Assembly (NCBI GenBank): GCA_003550305.1
Contig: QKYT01000121.1
Location: forward strand, 8,158-72,157
Direction: 5' to 3'
Length of the DNA: 64,000 nt
Origin: Glomus cerebriforme
Lineage: Eukaryota; Glomeromycota; Glomeromycetes; Glomerales; Glomeraceae
A model generated the notes under the pieces. The model worked only from the letters and a program-made list of their open reading frames with translations. It was not told the DNA's origin and ran no database searches. Each line of letters opens with the position of its first letter. Position 1 is the first letter of the stretch. Shown one piece after another: positions 36,171 to 48,579 of this stretch. A program made the position numbers and the translations under genes.

Positions 36171-36493
36171 TATATGAAATTATTATAATTTTTACTTTAC
36201 ATACCACGTGATTAAATTGGTTAAATGTATGTATCCATCTGAATAATAAATAGTAAATAATAAATAATTTACAATTATTAATACTACTGCACTATCACCA
36301 AAAATATTGTAATGCATTATTCCTAATGATCGAACACTAAAATTACCAATATAAAATTATATTTATCGTATGTTAATTATGTTAATCAACAAAATTATCT
36401 TTATTAATAGGAACTTGAACATTAGCGATTTGAATAACGCTAATTACATGTTGATACACGATACAACTAAAGAAAAAAAATATCACTTACAAA

Positions 36494-38424
36494 TTAGAAA
36501 ACTATTTCATATTCTTCATCTTCAGCGTTATTCAACAATTCTTTTAATTCACCACGTTCTTGCAAAATAGAAATATATTCTCGTACAAATGGACCATAGT
36601 CAAATGTTTGACGTTCTTTCTCAATCTAAAAATTTTGAATACTTAATCAGATAATCAAACGAATTATAAAAAATCATAACAAAAAAATTATGATACTACT
36701 TTACCTGCTTCATCCTATTTTCTCGATCAATAGTTTTTTGTAAAACGCGAATCTCATCAACCCAGTTCGTTCGTAATTGTACGAGCTTATTAATATTATC
36801 TCTATTAGAATTGAGAATCTCCATCTCTTTTTTAACATCATCTCGTTCACCAATTTTTTCTTCTTCTTCTGTAGGTAAGACGTCGTCAATCTATAATTTA
36901 AATTTTTTTTTTTTTTAAAAAAAAACAAGAAGATTTACTTCAATAACGATAGAGATGAATTAATACATACGGCTGGTTCATCAACAATTGCAACTTTCCA
37001 TTCACTATTTAATTCATCCAACCTGGCTTCAACAATTTTTTTGAGATATAAACATTCATTTACTCTCTCTTTCTTTTTACCTAATTGATCTTTTGTTATT
37101 GCTAATAGAACAAAATTAATTTGTTCGGCATAGAATCTATTAATCAAATAAAGGTATCCTTTAATCAATTATTTCATAAAAAAAAAGACTTTTTTTTTTG
37201 AATATTATCAACTTATTCCGGATCGAAAACATACCCTTGTGTACGTGCTCGCATAACTTCACGTGCTGCATCATACCATTTTTTCCTGTCTGAATATTTT
37301 CCTAAATAATATAAATAAAAATAAATCATTCGTAAATTTAATTTACCAAAAAAAAACAAATTTTTGCTATAACAATATGTAAAGTTTCAATATACCAACG
37401 CTAACAGGATGCGGATATAAACCATCTAATTGCCAAACTTCACCATCAATAGGAACATAAGCAATATAATGATACACTTCAGCAGTATCATCTACTGCAG
37501 CATTAGATTTACCACTAGCTTCTTCTACAACTAATGCTTCTTCAGGATGCCTGATCAATTAAATAATATCATTAGAATTTATGGTACATTATCCAAAAAA
37601 AAGAAAAGATAATTCGATTGAGAAACTAACCTTGCCATTGAATTATGAATCAAACGGAATGATGGATGATTCGTAATCGCGAAACCTTTTGTCTAAATAA
37701 TTATTATTTAGGTTAATAAAAAAGAAGCGAGTTTTCGAAACAAGCATATTCCAAAAAACCTACAGGAGGTGAGAAATCTTTTGTAAATTCTTTGAATTCT
37801 CTTAAGTCATCACCAATTTCCATTTCCGGATTGTTTAAAGCTATATTCAACACCGCCAAAGTTGCACAAGCATTATCAACGACCTAAACAATAAAATATA
37901 AACAAACACAAATATTCATTGACTAAATCATTAAATAAAATAATTATCAAAACTAACAAACCTGATTTGCGAAATAAACATTATTTGGATTTTCAACAGG
38001 TGTATATTCCTCGGCTTTGTATAAATTTTTAATGTCCCCCATCATCCTGAAAAGATACACGAATCCATATATTTCGCTAATTAAATCGGAGGTTAGATGA
38101 TTAGAAAATCAGAGAGTAAATTAAAATGATTTGATCTAAATCATACAAAAAATTGATGCAATATAATGTACCCAAACTCGTCAAAATCGACTGTATCATC
38201 AAGTACAAATACTTCTGTAGCTTGAGCTCCTCTTACACCCAAATCATACATTAACGCAGTAAATAATTCTGTAATTAAACGAAATGAAATAAGAAAATTA
38301 AAAAACATTTAACTGAAATAATCTTTTAATTAACGAAAATTAATAAAAATTTACTTGGCTCTGACTGTAATTTAACCCATGGACCATGAATTCTTTGTTC
38401 GTGTGACAATAAAAGGGAAGACAT
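36494..38424 (-). CDS. UCHL5: Ubiquitin C-terminal hydrolase of the UCH37/UCHL5 type (10 exons)
   Basis: Complement of exons 38355-38424, 38172-38268, 37962-38046, 37764-37883, 37631-37692, 37396-37550, 37235-37301, 36971-37136, 36705-36890, 36494-36625; 1140 nt, 379 aa, phases consistent throughout. The peptidase C12 core has its full active site: oxyanion Gln84 (YFANQ), Cys90 (NACAT), His172 (YHYIAYVP) and Asp187 (QLDGL). Spacing matches human UCHL5 (Q82, C88, H164, D179). The C-terminal part holds a coiled-coil region and a ULD-like ending (FDYGPFVREYISILQERGEL) by which UCH37 docks to the proteasome receptor Rpn13 or to INO80. Role: trims ubiquitin chains at the 26S proteasome. Exons were found by splice sites and continuity of the family alignment; the start ATG at 38424 gives a slightly long N-terminus (SSLLLSHEQR) compared with animal proteins. 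Confidence 0.88.
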
Positions 38425-40124
38425 TTCGATAACTTGAAATACTTTATTACAAAAAATAACTTTTAAAAAGTTAATAAATTTTAATAAAATGTTGAAATTA
38501 TTTACAATAACCTTTCAAAGGTTTAGGGAGAAAATTGTGTAAAGTTTCAAATTTATTAATTTTTTTTATATCATAAATGGTAATGCATCACAGTTTTGAT
38601 CCTAATTAAGGTTGAATTAAAGCTTTTGAATATTTTTGAAACAAATCTTTGATTTGCTTTAGTTTTAAAAGTTTTTTAAAAAAGGGAATTTACTAATACA
38701 ATAAGTATTTTGTGAGTTCAATCTTACGAACTAATGCAAAAATGCTCAAAATACCAATTCAATATCACGTGATATTTAGTGCACGGACACGTGACAGTTG
38801 TAAATGTGTCGAAAGCATCTGAAATACTAGAAAGAATTTCCAGAGAAATTGGAATAATTAGTCAACATAAAGTGAAAGCTATCAAATGGTCAAAAATACC
38901 AAAAGGACAAAAAAGATTAATAAGATTTTTTAAGATTTGAATAGAACATGCATGCTTAAATTCAAAATAAATGGTGTCGATAAAATTATGGAGGAAAAAA
39001 ACATACCGATAAAGAAAATCAAAACAAAGATAAAAAGTCGAAGTTATCGTCCAAGAGAATCCATAATTGAGATAGACATGAGGAGGGATCTGGAAAAGAA
39101 GGTAGTGGAACTCCTGGTCACCTGGTGTAATACTCGATAACTTTTAGATAGGATGAATAAAATTGAATCACCGCAAAGGGTATCTGGTATGTGACACTGG
39201 TAATAAATATTCTCATTATCACGTGACAATGAATTTTTTTTTGCTGCAGCTCACTTTCGAAAAATACTCAATTCTGATTCATTTAAAACGTGCAAATGCA
39301 TACATATCTAAAGTATTTGTTTATGAAGAGATAAGGAGTAAATTTCAAATGATCTTTGCAGGATGGCAAAAAATAATTATCTGAAGAATCAAGCATTAGA
39401 ATATAACGTGTAACATTATTTATTATAACAAATATAAATTCCCTTAGAGTTTTCATCTCTTTATATTTTATATGAAACTTGGCCGAAGATACATTAAGAG
39501 AAATATCTTTACTAGCAATAAGGATTTGAGAGTATTTATCTGAATGCAAATCACTTCACTTCATCTATAAGCTGATGTACATGATTGGACAGTTTCTTTT
39601 TAGCTTTCATTTAGATCACGTTTCACACGCTTATTTGTCTTTATCAAGCTGATGGCCACGGTTTTATAGATCTGTTCGACTAATGGATGAAAATTCTCCA
39701 AATTTATTACCTCACGATATAGTCATACCTTTACTTGTATTTTTCAATTTATGAATTTGAGACAATATCTCATCTCAATTAAATCATAGATTATTACGTT
39801 ATATCTATGAATATCAATAATTATAATAAACTTTATTATTAAAAATAAAAAACTTTTTATTTCTTTGTCTTTACGTAAGATACATTGATATCATTTAAGA
39901 TACGGTTTCTTTTTATTTGAACCGTTTTTAATCGTCATTGATTTTCTTATCAATGAAAACTGTAGGTTGATTATCCCTTTTACAATTTGCTTTTTTTGGC
40001 GGTTCCCATTGACTTTCAAGATTTCTAAAATTGATTTTGAATGATTGAATAAATAGAATTACCGTTTTGATCAAAAAACGGGAAAAACTGTTCGTCGGAG
40101 AGCATTAAATTAACTCCTTCAGGT
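38425..40124. other. Intergenic with one coding-like remnant
   Basis: Positions 38794-38940 (plus) are open for 48 codons with a protein-like composition (SKASEILERISREIG, KAIKWSKIPKGQK) but no start and no recognised family; probably a relic of a repeated gene. Short ORFs on both strands at 38937-39549 overlap each other and are not convincing. Minus 40030-40120 is also open (SDEQFFPFFDQNGNS), broken by the element at 40125. Confidence 0.35.
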
Positions 40125-40308
40125 ATATTGCGGGGTACAGTACCCCCATGTATAAATAATATAATAATTACCCAGGCATTAAACGTGACAATACCTAATT
40201 ATTATATAAGTTTTAAATACCCTCTATTAATAGTAAAAACTCGCGTCATATGGCTACGGAACTCTCCGAAATTTATAAGATACCCAGGGGTACTGTGGCC
40301 CGCAATAT
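40125..40308. mobile_element. Small inverted-repeat element (184 bp)
   Basis: Left end ATATTGCGGGGTACAGTACC and right end, reversed, ATATTGCGGGCCACAGTACC differ at three positions. The interior is mixed in composition with no ORF of note. The ends also contain the internal palindrome GGTACAGTACC. A MITE-like foldback; target duplication not resolved. Confidence 0.72.
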
Positions 40309-40324
40309 GGTTAAACTGAAACTG

Positions 40325-42701
40325 GAATTTGTTATTTTTTGAACTGAATTGGGAAATTTAACAATGATTATATTATTCTTTTTTCTTTCAAAAGAAAAAA
40401 AAGGGGAATTTTTGAATGGCCTTTTAAATATTTCTTTTTTAACCTTGATGAAAGATATTTGTCAATTAAAGAAAGAAAATCAATGAGACAAAACGTTTTG
40501 GTTAGGTTTAACTTCATTAATGCGATTTTTATTTAAAGGCAAGTTATTAGGTCAAAGTATTTTATCTCTTTAAATAAAAAAAATTCTTACAATTAACACA
40601 ATTAATAAAAAATTCATAAATCTTCAAACAAAACAATTGTGCCCAAATAAATGCTAAATAATTCACTAAATATTTATATAAAAATACTCTCTTAATTCGA
40701 ATTCCGTGATAATTTCTTAAATGAATAATAAAATGCAATTATTTCCAATATACGGAACAATGCATTATTTTAAATCAAAATTGTTATTCTATTATTTAAA
40801 CTTTAAATTTTATACAATTAATTACAATAATTTTTCAAATATTTGTTATTATTTTATTTTTAAAATCAACTTGTACCAATACCTTTTAACCACCCTTCAA
40901 AAATTTCAGATGAAAGTTCTGTTGCTGAAGAATGGGTGGTTTTGGTAATTTTGATAATTTTGATAATTTTGATAATTTAGATTAGTTATTTTTAGATTAA
41001 TATTATATTTTGTGATTGAATTACTACCTTGGTTCTTCCGATTTTGGGAAAATCAAGGTAGTCGTTCAATTTTTCGATGTTATTCATTTATTATTATAAC
41101 TGCTAATAAAATCTATCTTTAAACTTATAATAACTAAAGACGTGTAATTTTCGTGAATTAATATGTTTTTAAACGCGCTGAATCTTTGTATATATCTAAC
41201 GGTGCTATCTATTTATTTTAACATCATCGACTTTTCCTTCCTATTATAAATTTTTTCACCAATTCTTAGAGATAAAGATAAAATTACCAAAAGTTTTCAT
41301 TAAATCATTCATTACCAATCAAGTTTGCGTAAGTCCATATCTTAACTACCTACTTTATCCAATCTTCACTACCATCACCAACATACTTTCTAAAGTGTTG
41401 TTCGTTTTTGATGTTTCAAGTTGTCTTAACTCTCAAACATTATTTCAACGAAAAATTCCTTCCAATTATTGAACTATATGTTGATGTTATTGAAGTGTCA
41501 TGTTGTGCAACCTTTTTCTGGATAGTATTCCATCATTCACTCAGGTTGGCTTTGCCAAAGAAATCCATGTCGATGACACCAAGAAATACAGAAAGCGCGG
41601 TGGCGTATATTCCATTAAACAGGTTGTATAAATGGTATTGGTGAAGAAATAATGTATATATTATGTTTTAATGTATTGAAATTAGAAAGTAGATATGGAA
41701 TCTCTATAATATACAATTGTTCTTTCCTGTGATCAATCTATTGAAGAAAGTTAAGTATCATCAGCAAGTGCGAAAGTAATTATTAAATACAAAATTATAA
41801 GGAGCACAGCTAAAGATTTAAAAGGACGTTCATATTAAAATATTAAAATATGACGCGAGATATATATATGATACTATACTTTCAGTTTTAATTTATCGGA
41901 TGATTAATACATTCTTTGAGTTTCGTATAAATACTTGAAAATTTCGCAGAATTAGATAATTTTGTAAATTAAATTTTTATTATTTTTTTTTTTAAAAAAA
42001 AACTAAAACGAAGTTACTGCTTATGTCTTACCTTGATATTATGTAAAAAGTCAACAATTTTTTAAAATTAAAAAACAGAGAAACTTTTGAAGGATATTTT
42101 TTTTTCTCCTTTTTACTCGTGCAATTATTACCAAAATAATAAGCAAAAGTACGTGTTATGTAATACATGATTAAATTAATCATTAATATGTACATGAGTA
42201 CATCCTTAGATATCACATGAACTAGTTACAGTATGTATCCAACCTAGATATCAGATATCAAAATACAAAAATTCTATAGACGGTCTCACGGTCAGTCATC
42301 TTATGAATTACAAATATTCAAAATGTAAAAGGGTTCAAACATCGAGTCAAGAAACTTGAAGGTATTGGTACACGGGTTTATGCGCTTCTATTATAAACTC
42401 TTAAAATAATATGAGAAAAGTAAAAGAAATCAATATTTTCGAAATTTTCAGTAAAAGAAATTCTCTCATAACATTTAAAAGCGATTTGAAGTACATATTT
42501 ATTATTATTATTATTATTAATTCGCTGTAAAAGAAAAACAAATAGAATTCATCCCGAAATTAATGATTTAGCAAATCATATATGTGTGAATTTAGAAAAT
42601 GTAAGCCTAACAGTTATAAAGGGTAATTATTCATTAATAGAAATATAAATGTGGAGAAAGAAATTATATAAAGAAATTATATAAAAAGAAAAATTTTATC
42701 A
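40325..42701. other. Intergenic region
   Basis: A TTTTGATAA tandem (four copies) lies at 40938-40978. Plus 41551-41630 contains a protein-like string (FAKEIHVDDTKKYRKRGG) in a frame without a start codon, possibly a relic exon. A TATTATTAT run is at 42498-42520. Nothing else is supported. Confidence 0.4.
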
Positions 42702-43371
42702 TTAATCTTCTAATTCCTCTACCGTTTCTTCTGGTTGAGATGCATTTTTTTCACCTGTTATTACGAAATAAATAAATAATTATTAATTCAACTTGTTAAA
42801 ATAAAAATACAAAAAGAACATTTATTTTTGCAAAGCTTACTTTTCTTTGATTTCTTTGGCAACAAGCTTTGGTGAATGTTTGGCAAGACGCCTCCTTGAG
42901 CAATCGTAACATGCCCAAATAATTTATTCAATTCTTCATCATTACGAATAGCCAATTGAAGATGTCGAGGAGTAATTCTTGATTTCTTATTATCACGAGC
43001 AGCATTACCGGCAAGTTCTAATATTTCGGCTGCCAAATATTCAATAACTGCAGCAAGATAGACAGGTGCACCACAACCAATACGTAGTGCGTAGTTCCCT
43101 TTTCGAAGAAAACGATGAATACGTCCAACTGGAAATTGGAGACCTGCCTAAAAGATTAATAAACGGATAATCGATATATTAATGAACGTGAAATACTTTA
43201 TTTTATTTTATTTTATTTTATTTGTTTTTTTTCGATACCCAAACATGCCTTTGCAGATCTTGAAAGTTTCTTTGCTTCTATTGACGCATGACTTTTGCCA
43301 ATACCTTTTCCTCTAATCCCTTTTCCTCTATTACCCTTTCCACTACTACCTTTTCCACTAGTAATAGCCAT
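42702..43371 (-). CDS. Histone H2A, unusual long Gly-Lys N-terminal tail
   Basis: Complement of exons 43249-43371, 42841-43147 and 42702-42754; 483 nt, 160 aa. The histone fold is intact and of canonical H2A type: [33 protein letters not shown], the acidic-patch [65 protein letters not shown] and QGGVLP argue against H2A.Z. The N-terminal tail is about 40 residues before AGLQF, against about 20 in ordinary H2A, and is built of GKG repeats. The C-terminus ends [13 protein letters not shown], lacking the terminal SQE-phi of fungal H2A. Intron 1 is best read as a GC-AG intron (AAG|GCATGT) giving AKAGLQF; a GT donor 4 nt later would give AKACLQF. Packages DNA in nucleosomes; may be a variant rather than the bulk histone. 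Confidence 0.85.
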
Positions 43372-44711
43372 TTTGTTTTTGTATGTATTTACTGGAAAAA
43401 CAAGTGAAAACTATTGTGAACAAATATAGCTCAATTTAATATTTTTTTTTTTTTTTTTTTTTTTGATTAGTAAAGTAAAAATTATTAATCATCATAATCA
43501 TCATCTTTTATGCAAATTGAGCTTTCGATCTCAGTCATTTTGACTCAGCAAAATTCATACCTTCTATAAGTAAAGTAGATTTAATTAAATATAATATGTA
43601 ATTTCGCTATATAATTCAAGATTAATAAGATGATTATAGTAAATAAAGAAATTTAAAGATTAATTTTATAAAATCGATTTCTTTTTAGTGATGGCAAATA
43701 AATTTGAGATACATTTTCCTAAATTCTAGATCTACTATTTCTTACATATCAAGTATCAGTTTCTACGTTAACATTCAATAGATCGCAATTTGTCGAAAAA
43801 TTTTTAAATGTTGATTGATTATTTACTTTGGTTATTAATTTGATTGTATTAAGTTTAAATTTGGATACGAGCAAGGAGGAACACACAAAATTTAAGAATA
43901 ATATTTTTAAAAAGTGTTCTTCTATGATTTATCGAATGATCTGATTGGTTTCTTGTTGGATTTTCTCAACTTGCATTACGTATTCTACGACCAAGAGTCT
44001 TTTCTGAATTTGATAAGTATATCGTTTAGCAAGTTTCTAACTTTTGCAAGTTCAAATAGTCTTTTTTATAGAATGAGCACTTTGGAGCCGCTGGTGAAGA
44101 TATTGGGTGGGTTTACGGTTTACCACAAAAACATTTAATTGAATTGTGAATCGAAGAAGAATAATTGGGACTCTGATTTTAATCTTACAAATCAATCACT
44201 TTTAAACCTAAAGCAAAATCAAATTTGTATAAATCTGATATATTTAAGTAATATGCATTAGGATATAGTTAAGAATACAGCATAAGTTATCATTTCTTAT
44301 TGAAATAAAAATAAGTTATGATAATATGATAAAATTGAGCCTTCATCCACTTTTTTAACAAAAGTAGTTCGTTTTATTTTCAGAATCCATAACGGAATAA
44401 CGTTTAGACGGTTTAGCTTATAAAGAACAAAGTTATTATCATATGATGAGAAAATTTCTGGCTAAAATTATTTTATGACTAAAATTATAGTGATTATGTA
44501 GAGGTTTATTTATTAATAAAAATAATATGTATATTTAAAATTATGAGATGATAATGATTATAATTGATTTGTGATTAACTAAATCATGTAGTTATAATTT
44601 TCTTTACATATATATAAATTAGCAAAAATTTTTTTGAATGACTATCACCAAAAATAAAAATACCCAAATTATAATTTACTAATTTCAGCTGAAATTAAGA
44701 AATTTTTAATT
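43372..44711. other. Intergenic, upstream of H2A
   Basis: A poly-T run (43442-43463) lies about 70 bp upstream of the H2A start and may act as a nucleosome-depleting promoter tract. A plus ORF at 43914-44138 is hydrophobic and unrecognised. No divergent H2B gene is present, unlike the common H2A-H2B pair arrangement. Confidence 0.4.
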
Positions 44712-45241
44712 TCAATACCTCATTACTATAGCTTTGAATATCATTCTCAATCTAGTCTTAAGTTTTCCAGAACAATATGATATCCCAATTTTGGTAAAAA
44801 TTAACTCGACATCAGTTAATATCATGGAAGCATTACTTGATATATCTTTCAGAAAATTTGAAAATTGAAAATTTGCAATTTTATCAATATATTTAATATC
44901 ATTCTCAGTCCAAGCAAAGTTCTTAGAAAGATAAATTTTACAGATATCAGGTAAAACTTCCAACCTCACTGCAACTACTTCTTTATCTCTTGCAAGTATT
45001 GTTGCTAAATTACAAGAAAATTTATCATAAACGTTCATAGTAATAACTTCTTTGCTTGCTTTACCGACAACATGGTTGATACTTTCAGCAACGCACTCTT
45101 TACTATACAATTCTTTTCAAGTTCTTTTACTTGCTTAATACTCTTGGCAATATGTTCTTTACTATACAACTTTTTTTCTTGCTTAATGTTTAAAGATATA
45201 GCATGTTGAGCTACTTCACTATACAATAATTGGTTTATCAT
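44712..45241 (-). pseudogene. Frameshifted hypothetical gene
   Basis: Two overlapping minus-strand ORFs, 45241-45035 and 45110-44712, form one protein if one frameshift near 45110-45125 is allowed. The first part has a repeated motif (LYSKEHIAKSI, then LYSKECVAESI after the shift). The second carries IYLSKNFAWTENDIKYIDKI and a predicted mixed helix region. I do not recognise the family. The break sits in a TTCTTTTCAAGTTCTTTT stretch, so a sequencing indel is possible; a GT-AG intron there would be only 28 nt. No signal peptide or clear membrane segment. Confidence 0.45.
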
Positions 45242-45804
45242 TATTTATTAACTTTTTATATTATTAAATACGGTTATTGATAAATATGAAAGTATTTTAC
45301 AAATCGCACTTTTTTCAGTATTGCTTATTTTGTATTCATGTGATTTGATTCCCGCAATATAGATATCAACAGTAGAATATATTAAGAATAAATATTATAT
45401 CATATTGTTATTTATTATGTTGCTGTTGGAAGGTTTTGACAGACTCGGGAACAATGGTCGGTTTTATTAGTCTGTTCTTTTTAAAAACAAAAATTTGGTT
45501 GTTCAAACACGTTTCACGCAAAATTTATGGTGGATCGCTCATCATCTGATTTGGGACAAACATTAAAAATCAGAGTCTGATTGGTTAATTATCGCGTTTT
45601 CAAAATTGTTCCAAGAGCAGATAAAAAAGCTATATTCTCTTAGCAAAACAACGTGACTATTCGCGATCTCGCACCTTTTACCATTTCTACACATATTACG
45701 CTTCAAATAGATCTTGTTAGTTGTAGGATTATTTGACCAAAAGTTTCAATGCCGTTTAACTTTTGGCACTGATTTGAAGTGGTGAATAGTAGTATATTTG
45801 CACT

Positions 45805-45984
45805 ATGATGGTTTCTCTACAAAGAAAATTGCACAAATCTACGGGGAATGGGATGTCTTGGCTAAAAGAGTGGGTGGTTCAAACCTTTCAGGGAGATGTA
45901 TCAATCAAAGTTAAACTGGAATTGAGGGAGTTGGTTAATAAGGTGGATTGGTATTTGGATGAATTAATTAAAATAGAAATTTAA
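45805..45984 (+). CDS. Short hypothetical ORF (59 aa)
   Basis: Open from an ATG to a TAA, with amphipathic content (LKEWVVQTF, KVKLELRELVNKVDWYLDELIKIE) more protein-like than the AT-rich surroundings. No family recognised and no splice partner found. It may be a small gene or a relic exon. From 45985 to 46864 I see only a poly-T run (46106-46121) and no supported gene. Confidence 0.3.
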   Translation: MMVSLQRKLHKSTGNGMSWLKEWVVQTFQGDVSIKVKLELRELVNKVDWYLDELIKIEI

Positions 45985-46864
45985 AAGTATCCGAATATCG
46001 TTGTATTTTTTTAACAAATGTTATTTTAGCTTATAGAAATTCTAAAGATACTTCATAGCGCATTTGTTACCAACATGGGAACCAGTTATATACCTGAACA
46101 ACTGTTTTTTTTTTTTTTTTTTGACGAGCTTGCCAAAGATGAACAAAGTTTATTACGTGGATATGGTGGGTACTCAGTGAGTACTCTTTGATGAAAACGC
46201 ATACAAGGAGAATTCTGACTTGCCTTATCATTGATATTATGAAAGGACCAAAGAAAGATTCAAGAATTTTGTTGTTTCTGATATGGTAAGCTAGGTAAAA
46301 CATATATTTCAATTTCAATTATAAATTATTTCAGAATTGGCTTATACTAATCTGTGCCAATTTTTATGTTATAGTTACCTAAGAAATAGTGTTAATGTTC
46401 TTAATAACGCGATGAAAATATTATGTATTTTGGAAAAAATCGGGATGATATAGGAAGTTGTAACGATCCTACTGGGAATTGATAAATTCATCAGTGGCTT
46501 TAGTGCAGGATATCAGAAGAAATGGCGGATTAATCGTTAAGATTAGTGGTTTTGTTATTATTACTTGTAGAACAATAAGTAATAGTGAACTTATTATTTT
46601 CAAATTGCTATTATAAGAATGAAGTTTGAACAAACTTTTTTTTGTAGATAGACCACAGTACATTTACGACACCTATAACACATACCAATCAAATACTAAA
46701 AATCATTATATATGATGCGTCGATATGTAATTCTGGTAATTCTGGTGAAAGGTTAGGCATGACGAATAAAATATATTCCAAAAAAGTTTGTATTGTTTTA
46801 TGATACAAAAACAAGTGTAATGAGGTCTAATAAAAAAAAAATAAAATAAAATTTACCTGAAGAT

Positions 46865-47179
46865 TTGTTAAAACAAATTATTTATGATAAAACCTTAAAG
46901 TTTGCAAATCGTAATAAATTTGGCCGGGAACAATCATATTATTTTATTCATCAATTATTAAAAATACTTATACAAATAAATTATAATATAATTAATAACA
47001 ATATGGTTGAAATTATTGATGCTGAATTTTTTCCAAAAATTATATACTCCAAATTCCAAATTTCCAGATTTTTAAGATCGCACTGTCCCCCCATGTTCGT
47101 GGCTAAGAAATTGATGCTAAAACTAACCCCCACCGATAGGAGCCTCATAGTTATTCAATTAAATATGATGGTCGATTAA
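46865..47179 (+). CDS. Hypothetical ORF (104 aa)
   Basis: An ORF that starts with LKQIIYDKTLKFANRNKFGRE and has basic, Ile-rich composition. The frame is open several codons upstream of the ATG (NLPEDL), so an upstream exon or a decayed longer gene is possible. No domain recognised. It converges on the kinase gene at 47308. Confidence 0.3.
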   Translation: MLKQIIYDKTLKFANRNKFGREQSYYFIHQLLKILIQINYNIINNNMVEIIDAEFFPKIIYSKFQISRFLRSHCPPMFVAKKLMLKLTPTDRSLIVIQLNMMVD

Positions 47180-47307
47180 GATTAATTATGATATATTGTA
47201 TGCATAAACAAATTATTTATTACAAATTAAGTTATAATGAATTAAGTTTTTGTTAATATACAATGATAATTAGGTAATAATGTTTTATATCTAAATTATA
47301 AATGTCT

Positions 47308-48579
<1,272 letters not shown>

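Larger units (their letters stand above)
35010..36192 (+). pseudogene. BTB-TLDc 3' fragment, interrupted by a TA element
   Basis: 35010-35431 aligns with 25845-26369 of the intact BTB-TLDc gene: the C-terminal half of the TLDc domain, the last intron and the start of the last exon, in the same orientation, with indels and stops. At 35431 the match breaks at a TA element, and it resumes after it (TATATGAAATTATTATAATT, 36171-36190). No BTB part is present. This is a decayed segmental duplicate. Confidence 0.82.

Noticed and set aside
40128..40319. 63-aa plus-strand ORF
   Set aside because: Lies within the 184-bp inverted-repeat element and spans both its ends.
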